In this document: piece by piece, positions 1 through 6,587 of the stretch
Layout: every line of letters begins with the position of its first letter
Position numbering within the stretch: the stretch's first letter is position 1
Assembly (NCBI GenBank): GCA_045532655.1
Contig: JAZSGI010000017.1
Coordinates: 1-11,374, forward strand
From: JAVBQJ01 sp045532655
GTDB taxonomy: Bacteria; Verrucomicrobiota; Lentisphaeria; Victivallales; Victivallaceae
Length of the DNA: 11,374 bases
Direction of reading: 5' to 3'
Notes under the pieces: generated by a model
Databases searched by the model: none
Told to the model about the DNA's origin: nothing
Seen by the model: only the letters and a program-made list of their open reading frames with translations
Translations under genes and position numbers: made by a program

Positions 1-259
1 CTGTATTGCCTTCTGCATCGGTACGGCTGCCGGGGTGATCTTTGCCAAGATCATGAACTGGTGCAGCAAAGACGGAATCAACCCGCTTATTGGTGCGGCC
101 GGGGTTTCCGCTGTGCCGATGGCGGCCCGTGTGGTGAACAAGGTCGGTCTGGAATCAGATCCCCATAACTTCCTGTTGATGCACGCAATGGGACCGAACG
201 TCTCCGGCGTTATCGGTTCTGCTGTTGCCGCAGGTGTGCTGCTCCAGGCCCTCAAGTGA
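1..259 (+). CDS. Na+-translocating decarboxylase beta subunit, C-terminal end (partial)
   Basis: The reading frame is open from base 2 to a TGA at 257-259 and gives the last 85 residues of a protein whose start lies outside the window. The segment NPLIGAAGVSAVPMAARV, followed by the block containing NFLLMHAMGPNVSGVIGSAV, is the hallmark C-terminus of the beta subunit of sodium-pumping biotin-dependent decarboxylases (oxaloacetate, glutaconyl-CoA or methylmalonyl-CoA decarboxylase; OadB/GcdB/MmdB). In this family the beta subunit is the integral membrane part that decarboxylates carboxybiotin and exports Na+. The visible piece has two hydrophobic stretches, consistent with terminal membrane segments. 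The substrate of the complex cannot be decided from this subunit, so no gene symbol is given. A strong terminator follows about 30 bases after the stop, so this is probably the last gene of its operon. An ATG/GTG inside the fragment is not a real start because the conserved frame continues upstream of it. Confidence 0.93.
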   Translation, partial: CIAFCIGTAAGVIFAKIMNWCSKDGINPLIGAAGVSAVPMAARVVNKVGLESDPHNFLLMHAMGPNVSGVIGSAVAAGVLLQALK

Positions 260-288
260 GGCTGATGAGCTTTGTAATGCAATAATGC

Positions 289-322
289 AAACGGCATCCG
301 GAGTTGTTCCGGATGCTGTTTT
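289..322 (+). terminator. Intrinsic terminator after the decarboxylase beta subunit
   Basis: A perfect 9-base-pair inverted repeat, GCATCCGGA / TCCGGATGC (294-302 and 308-316), encloses a 5-base loop GTTGT. It extends outward by one G-T wobble and four more pairs (289-293 with 317-321) to a 14-pair stem. The 3' arm ends in a short T run (319-322) interrupted by GC. The position, just after the beta subunit stop and before the next gene, fits a Rho-independent terminator. The T tract is short, so termination may be partial. Confidence 0.8.
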
Positions 323-331
323 GCTGTAAAC

Positions 332-1219
332 ATGTTGAAAAATATGAGTGATTTTTTTAGAAAACCGCCTTCTGCCAAAGCTGCTGCAATGCTTTTCATG
401 TCAGGCAGCGGTGTAAATGCCGAAAAACTCCTGAATATGGAGGCTGCCGGCAAAGCTGAATTTACCATTACAGCCATTGTCACCGATTCGCCCGACCCCT
501 CCCGTTCCCGTTCCCGTTTGCTTGCAGAGCGTTTCGGCAAAAGAATAATTGAGCTGGATATCCGTGAATTTTACAAAAGCAAGGGCCTTGCCACTACATC
601 CCTTGCAACTCCGGAAGGCCGTGCGGTACGGGAAGAGTGGACGGAGGCCTTGCGGCAGCTTATCAATGCCGCAGGCAAACCGGATTTCGGACTGCTTGCC
701 GGTTTTGTGCCGTTGAGCAATATCACCCGTGATTTCCCCTGCCTGAACGTACATCCTGCGGATCTTACTGTTGTGGATTCTGCCGGGATACGCAAATACA
801 CCGGCAACGCAATAAAACCTGTGGAAATGGCCATATTGGATGGTATGAGATCATTGCGTTCCAGCGTCATAATCGCCCAGAGTTTTTCCGGGAAAGCCGG
901 AGAGGTGGATTCCGGTCCCATTCTCGGAATTTCAGAGGCGATGGCTGTGGATCTGCAGGGACATACTCTTGCTGAACTGCAGGAGGCCTTTGCTGTGCGT
1001 CAGAAACCATTCAAGGGAACAGATATCCTGCGCAGTGTGGCAGAATACAATTTGGAAAAACTCAAATATGCCGGTGACCTTGTTGTCTTTCCGGCGGTTG
1101 CCAACGCTTTTGCTCAAGGCAACTATTCTGCCGGGGATGAGGGAACCCTGCTGTGGCAGGGCAAGCCTGCAGTAACAGTTGAATTTTCAGAGGATTCCAG
1201 CCGCCCGGTCTATATTTGA
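332..1219 (+). CDS. Formyltransferase-family protein, PurN-like (295 aa)
   Basis: The protein has a formyltransferase-fold N-terminal half resembling glycinamide ribonucleotide transformylase (PurN), which moves a formyl group from 10-formyl-tetrahydrofolate to an amine. Visible blocks in order: a hydrophobic strand plus MSGSG loop at 22-27 (compare the SGxGSN loop of PurN), IVTDSPD at 49-55, and LLAGFVPLSN at 121-130. LNVHPADL follows at 138-145, carrying the Asn139 and His141 expected of the catalytic pair, then EVDSGPIL at 191-198 with Asp193 as the likely catalytic Asp. At 295 residues it is much longer than the roughly 200-residue classical PurN, with about 85 extra C-terminal residues. 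The substrate-side sequence after the Asn-His motif also differs from PurN, so the acceptor is uncertain. The ATG at 332 has no clear ribosome-binding site; ATG 344 or 389 are alternatives, but 332 keeps the longest frame. It is probably co-transcribed with the AlgX-like gene 46 bases downstream. Confidence 0.82.
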   Translation: MLKNMSDFFRKPPSAKAAAMLFMSGSGVNAEKLLNMEAAGKAEFTITAIVTDSPDPSRSRSRLLAERFGKRIIELDIREFYKSKGLATTSLATPEGRAVREEWTEALRQLINAAGKPDFGLLAGFVPLSNITRDFPCLNVHPADLTVVDSAGIRKYTGNAIKPVEMAILDGMRSLRSSVIIAQSFSGKAGEVDSGPILGISEAMAVDLQGHTLAELQEAFAVRQKPFKGTDILRSVAEYNLEKLKYAGDLVVFPAVANAFAQGNYSAGDEGTLLWQGKPAVTVEFSEDSSRPVYI

Positions 1220-1265
1220 CAAAAACTTTCCACTTTACAGCTCCTCCCGTTGAGAATATATTAAA

Positions 1266-2624
1266 ATGAGAAAATTTGCAGCAATAATTTTCTGTTTTAT
1301 CATTGCCTCCGGGGGGAGCTTTTTGCTTTTTCTGCTTTTTTCCGGCAGAATACAGCTGACAGAAACCCAGCGGGAATGGGAAAAGCATCTGGAAGAAAAA
1401 TCTCCTGCCAACAGTGCCGCCCGCAAGATCCTGCGCCGTTTTGATTTCCTTTCCTCCGAAGTGACAACGGGCAGTAACGGAGTGCTTTTCTGGCAGCCTG
1501 AATTATCTGCAGCAGCAGCCACGTCCCGTCTGCCGGAGGCTGTTGCCGGCATAGGGGCAATAAGCAGCGGGCTTTGCGGCAAAAAGGGTCTTCTGATCCT
1601 GCCGATACCTTTACGGGGCTGGTTCTTGCGGGAGAATCTGCCGCTGCCTGTGTGGCGGGAGCTTCCTGCCCATGCCGACGGCAGAGTACTTGCTGCGGCA
1701 TTGCCAGCCGGTACAGTACTGCCGCTGGAAGACCTTTTTGAGGAACTTTCCTCCTCCGGTACTCCGGTATATCTGCACCGGGACAATCACTGGACGGCGG
1801 CGGCAATGAAAGCTGCAGCAGAACTTGCCGGTGAACATCTGGGATTACGGCGGCGCACTGATACTGCATTTCAGAAGATAACTCTTGCCGGTATGGGCAA
1901 TCTGGCTGTGATGGTTGGTGCAAGTGCGGAAAGGGCGGAGATATTTCTGCCGTCGTACAGCGGCGAAGAGGAAACTGGTGATGTGCCGGAAATTTTGCTT
2001 TGCGGCGACAGTTTTTTTAATATTTACTCCCTTGCTTCTTCCGGCTTCGGGGCAGGCGCAGGTTTCCCGGAAATGCTTGAAGCACTTTTCTGCTGCCGTG
2101 TCACCAGTGTCAGTATTGACGGCGGCGGCGAAGGGGCAGCAAGAATTATGCTGCCCCGTCTGGGAATAAATCCGGAGGATTTTGACTTTGTTATCTGGGA
2201 ATTTCCTGTTTACGAAATACAGCGGAGCAGCTGGCAAAACAGCACGGCAGTGAAGATCCCGCAACATCAGCTGATAAATATCGCAGGCGGCAGGGTGATC
2301 ACTCTGGAAATAAAAGCCGCTGCCTCTGCCCCCTCTCCCGGCAGTGTAAACCGCCTTTACAGAAATCTTCTGGCTGAATTTATTGCTGTTGATACACAGG
2401 GGACAGAGTATCTGCTGTGCCTGCCTGCACTCATTGACGGCAGGGAAATGCCATTGCCGATCACCGGTGACACAGTCAGGGCGGAAATACTTACACAGCA
2501 ACAGGGCGCAAATGTCTATTCAACTATGGCACGGGAAAGTGTTGACTGCGGCGGTGATTTTGTCATACGCCCGCTTATTTACGGGGAAAACGTTCAAATA
2601 CTGCACAAAGCTCCCCGCCACTGA
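1266..2624 (+). CDS. Membrane-anchored SGNH/AlgX-AlgJ-like probable O-acetyltransferase (452 aa)
   Basis: The N-terminus is a signal peptide or membrane anchor (about residues 4-27, rich in F, I and L), which would place the rest outside the cytoplasmic membrane. The catalytic signature of the AlgX/AlgJ branch of SGNH hydrolases is visible. DNHW at 173-176 supplies the Asp and His, GDSF at 247-250 supplies the nucleophile Ser249, and FVIWEFPVYEI at 308-318 is the typical strand after the core. In that family the order is Asp-x-His before Ser, as here, and the enzymes O-acetylate exported polysaccharides such as alginate. Residues from about 330 to the end form a strand-rich tail that I do not recognise, possibly a carbohydrate-binding module. 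No MBOAT (AlgI-like) partner is in the window. The only same-strand neighbour is the formyltransferase-like gene, 46 bases upstream. The ATG at 1266 has only a weak upstream GAG. The last 50 bases overlap the convergent tilS gene. Confidence 0.85.
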   Translation: MRKFAAIIFCFIIASGGSFLLFLLFSGRIQLTETQREWEKHLEEKSPANSAARKILRRFDFLSSEVTTGSNGVLFWQPELSAAAATSRLPEAVAGIGAISSGLCGKKGLLILPIPLRGWFLRENLPLPVWRELPAHADGRVLAAALPAGTVLPLEDLFEELSSSGTPVYLHRDNHWTAAAMKAAAELAGEHLGLRRRTDTAFQKITLAGMGNLAVMVGASAERAEIFLPSYSGEEETGDVPEILLCGDSFFNIYSLASSGFGAGAGFPEMLEALFCCRVTSVSIDGGGEGAARIMLPRLGINPEDFDFVIWEFPVYEIQRSSWQNSTAVKIPQHQLINIAGGRVITLEIKAAASAPSPGSVNRLYRNLLAEFIAVDTQGTEYLLCLPALIDGREMPLPITGDTVRAEILTQQQGANVYSTMARESVDCGGDFVIRPLIYGENVQILHKAPRH

Positions 2625-3918
2625 CCGGCAGCACTCCTGTACGGCGCACCCCTGCCAGCCACAGTACCTCATCTTCTCCCGGTACACTCATAACTGCATC
2701 CGGAGCCTTGAAGGATTTGACCGGTTCCGGAAGTGAAGCGGCAGTGCGGCGCAGTGTCCTGTTGCGCCGTTCCAGGCTTAATTCCAGTGTTTCCGGCAAT
2801 AATGCCGCAGGAAACCACACACGGTTGACGCCGGGAGCATCATCCCCGGAGGGTAAACCTTTATTGAATGGCGGAGCTTCTGCCATTCTCACCCGGTAAA
2901 TATCGCCGTCAAACTCCACTGCCTGTTCCTGCTGCCAGTTCCACAAGACCGGTTGTACGGATTTTTGCCTTATTTTCCAGAAGCCTCTGACCATTTGCAG
3001 CTCAAAATGGTTGTTTATGGGAATACTTCCGGCGGCGTTCTCCATTCTTGCCAGAACAGAGGCAATATTTTCTTCTGATACTCTGCTGCTGCGGAAAAAT
3101 ATCCCGGCAATGCGGAATTTCATTGCTCCCGGCAGCTCCCTGAACCATTGTGCCGCAATTTTGTTAATCCCTTCTTCCTGACCGGGACGTCTCTGCCACA
3201 GTTTTTCCGCCTCTGCTTCAAGGAATTCACTGTCGAGCCACAGCGCACGCAGGGAAGCGGCAAGCCCGCCATTGACAAAACTGTAGCCTTCCTGCCAGCA
3301 GGGCAGTATGTTGTTGCGGATATGATTACGGAAGTAATCATTGCTGCTGTTGCTGGAATCAAAACGGTATCCGGTGACTCCTTTTGCCGCAAGATATTCT
3401 TCCAGCATCTTTCTGCTGAACCCCAGAAGCGGACGGAAAAATTCAACACCTCTTATTTTTCTGCGCATACGCAAAGATGCAAGACTTGAAACATTCCCTC
3501 CGCGGGCAATCCGTTCCAGCATTGTTTCCACGGCATCATCCCTATGGTGGGCAAGGGCGACTGCCGCTCCGGGGAACGCACCATCCGGTGCGGTAAGGGT
3601 ACACCATGCCTCCAGACGTGCATCTCTGGCTTTTGCTTCAACACTGCCGGCAGTATCAACATGCAGGTCGATGCGCCGGAACGGTATGCTGTGCCGCCCG
3701 GCAAAATCTTCCGCCCACAATGCATCTTCAATACTTTCCCGACCCCGCAAACCGTGTTCAAAATGCACAGCAGTGACATCAAGTCCGGACTCTTTCAACA
3801 ACAGCAGCATTGCTGTTGAATCAGTTCCGCCGGAAAAACCCGCAAGCACCATCCGCTCCCGGCAGAGATCGATAAATTCCGCAGGCAGATGCAGCAAAGG
3901 GGTATCAGAGTTCGCCAT
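2575..3918 (-). CDS. tilS: tRNA(Ile)-lysidine synthetase TilS (447 aa)
   Basis: TilS attaches lysine to C34 of the tRNA-Ile with anticodon CAU, using ATP, so that AUA is read as isoleucine; it is normally essential. The N-type ATP-pyrophosphatase loop SGGTDS sits at residues 29-34, and the second active-site block ALAHHRDDAVET is at 121-132. The TilS-specific block with SNSSNDYFRNHIRNNILP is at 189-206. Length is near that of the E. coli enzyme (about 430), and the tail after residue 350 fits a divergent TilS C-terminal domain. The start ATG at 3918 lies inside the end of the upstream acyltransferase gene (14-base overlap, 3905-3918), with only an A-rich purine run before it, so translation is likely coupled. 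It appears to be the last gene of the leuS-purM operon. Its final 50 bases (2575-2624) also code for the C-terminus of the AlgX-like protein on the other strand. Confidence 0.95.
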   Translation of the reverse strand: MANSDTPLLHLPAEFIDLCRERMVLAGFSGGTDSTAMLLLLKESGLDVTAVHFEHGLRGRESIEDALWAEDFAGRHSIPFRRIDLHVDTAGSVEAKARDARLEAWCTLTAPDGAFPGAAVALAHHRDDAVETMLERIARGGNVSSLASLRMRRKIRGVEFFRPLLGFSRKMLEEYLAAKGVTGYRFDSSNSSNDYFRNHIRNNILPCWQEGYSFVNGGLAASLRALWLDSEFLEAEAEKLWQRRPGQEEGINKIAAQWFRELPGAMKFRIAGIFFRSSRVSEENIASVLARMENAAGSIPINNHFELQMVRGFWKIRQKSVQPVLWNWQQEQAVEFDGDIYRVRMAEAPPFNKGLPSGDDAPGVNRVWFPAALLPETLELSLERRNRTLRRTAASLPEPVKSFKAPDAVMSVPGEDEVLWLAGVRRTGVLPVSGGELCAVFERFPRK

Positions 3919-4696
3919 TTTCTTTTTTCATCTTCCATTCGGCGAGTTTATCTGCGATCATTTCTGTCACGACTTTGTGTTCTGCCGCTCCATTGCCTTC
4001 AATGGTCATAACGGGGAAAAAATGAAAGAGGATGGGATTCCCCGGATTGAGTTTGTCAAAACCGTTTATCCCGATGAAATCTGTACACAATGCAAATGGC
4101 AGTATCCGCACACCGGCATGACGTGCAAGTTTGAACCCGATGGAATTGAATTCCTCTTTACGGAATTCCCTGTTCCTTGTCCCTTGCGGGAAGATTATCA
4201 CCGATTTGCCCCTGCCCAGCCGCTCTTTGCCCTCGGTAAGCAGAGTTTTCAGGTCATCACGGGGATTTGTGCGCCCTACCGGGATGGCTTCCAACGCCCG
4301 CATGATATGGCCGAAAAATGGTACAGTCAGCAAATCTTCTTTAATAACATAGGTGAAATCGAAATGAGGACGCAGCATGGCATGGAAAAGAGAAGTTTCC
4401 AGCATACTCATATGGTTCCCCATAAGCACCACCGGTTCACTGCCTTCAACTGCACGGATATTTTCCAATCCTTCAATATGGAACTTTGCCCCGCATGACT
4501 CAAGCAAACGCAGGATCTTATTGGAATATTTCACCTGACTTGCCGGGGTCAGCAATCCAAGCCTTGAACGGATACCCGCTCTGCCCAGAATCCAGCCGGA
4601 ACGCATATAAAAATTATGACGGTTCCCGCAAAGCAGAAAATCCCAGAATCCGCGCCTTTTATTTGCAGGGGTATGATAAGAATCTCCCCTGAACAT
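3905..4696 (-). CDS. PlsC-like 1-acylglycerol-3-phosphate acyltransferase, variant motifs (263 aa)
   Basis: This is a member of the PlsC/LPLAT family, which transfers an acyl chain to lysophosphatidic acid or a related lipid at the inner membrane. With the start at 4696, the motif blocks are NHMSMLET around His95 (motif I), AIPVGR ending at 142 (motif II region) and IFPQGTR around 168-174 (motif III), followed by FNSIGFKLARHAGV and LPFALCTD. Motif I is H-X4-E instead of H-X4-D, and motif III has Gln in place of the usual Glu of FPEGTR, so substrate or mechanism may differ from classical PlsC. I believe a QGTR-type subgroup of COG0204 exists. The frame stays open upstream to a TTG at 4795, but that would overlap the transporter gene by 65 bases. 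The first ATG is 4696; a GTG at 4720 with a weak GAG nine bases before it is the main alternative. No long hydrophobic anchor is visible. Confidence 0.87.
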   Translation of the reverse strand: MFRGDSYHTPANKRRGFWDFLLCGNRHNFYMRSGWILGRAGIRSRLGLLTPASQVKYSNKILRLLESCGAKFHIEGLENIRAVEGSEPVVLMGNHMSMLETSLFHAMLRPHFDFTYVIKEDLLTVPFFGHIMRALEAIPVGRTNPRDDLKTLLTEGKERLGRGKSVIIFPQGTRNREFRKEEFNSIGFKLARHAGVRILPFALCTDFIGINGFDKLNPGNPILFHFFPVMTIEGNGAAEHKVVTEMIADKLAEWKMKKENGEL

Positions 4697-4730
4697 ACTT
4701 TTCAATTTTTTTGTTTTCACCTGTAACTTC

Positions 4731-6587
4731 TCACTTCCAGAGTTTATACACCTGGGGAATAAGATATTTGATAACAGCTGCCGCGGGCAGCGCAAAGATC
4801 ATACCCGTAATTCCCGCAAAAATACCGCCCAGCAAAACTACAACAATGGTTTCCATTGCAGTCAGTCCGAGGGCATCACCGATTATCCAGGGATAAAGGA
4901 AAAATTGATCCACAATTCCGTTTTGCCACAAATATATCCCGGCAATACCCAATATCTGCAATCCGGTGACGCTGTCGCCGCCCAGAGCCAGTGTAACCAG
5001 CACTGTCAGCACTGCAGCAATGACAGGACCTATGTAGGGTAGTAATACACCGCAGCATGCCACCAGTCCCAGCAACGGGAAGTAAGGAACATCAAGAAAG
5101 AAAAATACGGTAGTGTAAACAGTGAAATCGATACACATCAGTATCAGATAACCTTTGAGCCATACTTTGAGCTTGTAAATCACCTGCTCAATAATGATCT
5201 CGCCATCCCGGAGAGCCTCTTCACTGGCAGCAGGCAGCCATTTGCCGCTGAAGACGGTACGCACGATATACCTGCTGTAGTTCTCATCCCGTGATACCTG
5301 CAAACGGTTGTACATCATGGATATTTTGCCGATAAAGAGTGCAAAGAAGAATATTGTCAGCAATATATCCACTACCAGACTGCCTATGTTGGAAAGGAAT
5401 CCGGCGGTGAAGGAAAATATCCCTGACGTCTGGCTGGCAAGGAAATTCTTCAAATTCTCCTCTGCATTACCTCCGGCAAGATAACCTGATATCTGCCCGA
5501 GAGCCCAGCTTACTGCAGGGATGGACTCAAAACGTTCTTTGAGGTCATCAACAGTTGTTTCGAGTTTTCTGATCATTGCCGCCCCGAAATTACTGTCGGC
5601 AACGGAAATTCCTGAATCAACTTTCTGATCCTTCACCCAGTTGGGGGATACATTCCTGTCTGTACCGGTTTCTGTAACGATGCTTTCGGAAGATATCTTT
5701 GCACTGATCCTGTTTACGTATCTTACAGAAAGTTTACTGCCGGCATAAAGGAGGAATCCGCAGATAACTATTATAGCAATAACAGTCATTCCCGTTGCCC
5801 TGCCGGTAGTCCGGCGGCGTTTTTCCTCTTCCAGCAGTGCCTTGCCCGCTTTGTGTCTGCCGGCAAGACGGCTTGCAAGTTTTTTCAACGGAGCAAGGAT
5901 AAAGTCGATCCCGGCGAAAAACAGATGGACCGGATTATATCTGCCGTTGATAAGTTTTTCAAAAAGCCTTTCCAGCGGCAGGAATATGTATGCCAGTATC
6001 AGCCCGAAAACCACAGAACGCAGCACTGTTGCAGTGGCAATAAAAAGTCCGATCACAAAAAGTGCGATAAGAATACCTGCTCCTGATTTCAAAATCCTTT
6101 TGCGGGTATTTCTTCCTGCTTCAAATTTCAACGATGACCGTTCTTCATCCTTTACTTCAAGAAGGGCAGCAAGTTCTGAGATAATATTCTGCTGGGCATG
6201 GTCATTGTTGACAGAAAGCTCTTCCAGCATCATCAGCACAGAAAGTATTTTTTTGCGGGGTTCATTGCGCAGCACCGCTGCCGCCCCTGCAGGAGAAACA
6301 GGTTCGCACTCCTGCAGCATACGCAACAGCATTTCCACCTGTTCATCCCGATAATACTGGGCAAACACTTCTTTAAAGGTTTGCAGTTCCTCCGGAGCAA
6401 GTTTGCCGTCATCAGCCAGCAAAAATGTCTTTACCAGCCCGACGATGGCTGTTGTGACTGCATCTGCCGTCTGACCGGATAACGGAATTATACCGACAAT
6501 AAAACCCCACGCCCGGACGACACTTTTCTTAAAGTACTCTTTCGTCCGGGATGTATGATCGCTGATTGATTCCTGTTTGTTATTCAT
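4731..6587 (-). CDS. TerB-like domain fused to AI-2E/PerM family membrane protein (618 aa)
   Basis: The C-terminal two thirds is an AI-2E family transporter (PerM/YdiK/TqsA type, PF01594). Predicted membrane segments lie near 168-186, 188-206, 268-284, 395-420, 478-500, 503-532, 540-557 and 576-604. The family blocks GVLLPYIGPVIAAVL (513-527) and GLTAMETIVVVLLGG followed by GMIFALPAAAVIK (574-607) are present. Members have been linked to autoinducer-2 export, ion antiport or general efflux, so the substrate here is unknown. Residues about 40-150 are soluble and helical, with LLADDGKLAPEE at 56-67, which resembles the acidic aDGxxxxEE motif of TerB-like (tellurite resistance) domains. A very basic loop (about 234-266) lies between the second and third membrane segments. 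Family members are usually near 350 residues, so the extra N-terminal domain is notable. The ATG overlaps the purM stop in an ATGA (6584-6587), implying translational coupling. Confidence 0.88.
   Translation of the reverse strand: MNNKQESISDHTSRTKEYFKKSVVRAWGFIVGIIPLSGQTADAVTTAIVGLVKTFLLADDGKLAPEELQTFKEVFAQYYRDEQVEMLLRMLQECEPVSPAGAAAVLRNEPRKKILSVLMMLEELSVNNDHAQQNIISELAALLEVKDEERSSLKFEAGRNTRKRILKSGAGILIALFVIGLFIATATVLRSVVFGLILAYIFLPLERLFEKLINGRYNPVHLFFAGIDFILAPLKKLASRLAGRHKAGKALLEEEKRRRTTGRATGMTVIAIIVICGFLLYAGSKLSVRYVNRISAKISSESIVTETGTDRNVSPNWVKDQKVDSGISVADSNFGAAMIRKLETTVDDLKERFESIPAVSWALGQISGYLAGGNAEENLKNFLASQTSGIFSFTAGFLSNIGSLVVDILLTIFFFALFIGKISMMYNRLQVSRDENYSRYIVRTVFSGKWLPAASEEALRDGEIIIEQVIYKLKVWLKGYLILMCIDFTVYTTVFFFLDVPYFPLLGLVACCGVLLPYIGPVIAAVLTVLVTLALGGDSVTGLQILGIAGIYLWQNGIVDQFFLYPWIIGDALGLTAMETIVVVLLGGIFAGITGMIFALPAAAVIKYLIPQVYKLWK

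Noticed and set aside
1216..1221. Perfect -35-like TTGACA at the end of the formyltransferase gene
   Set aside because: No acceptable -10 lies 16-18 bases downstream, and the hexamer overlaps the stop codon. It is probably coincidental, and the next gene is more likely co-transcribed.
1235..2501. Several minus-strand open frames of 180-220 codons opposite the AlgX-like gene
   Set aside because: They overlap each other in different frames, show no motifs, and lie across a plus-strand gene with a signal anchor and catalytic motifs in the right order.
3341..4498. Long plus-strand open frame of 385 codons opposite tilS and the acyltransferase
   Set aside because: It runs antisense across two genes with clear family motifs, has no ribosome-binding site and encodes a low-quality protein with no recognisable domain. 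It is a codon-use shadow.
4697..4795. N-terminal extension of the acyltransferase to a TTG at 4795
   Set aside because: It would lie inside the conserved C-terminus of the upstream transporter gene, starts with TTG without a ribosome-binding site, and the family's conserved region begins after the ATG at 4696.
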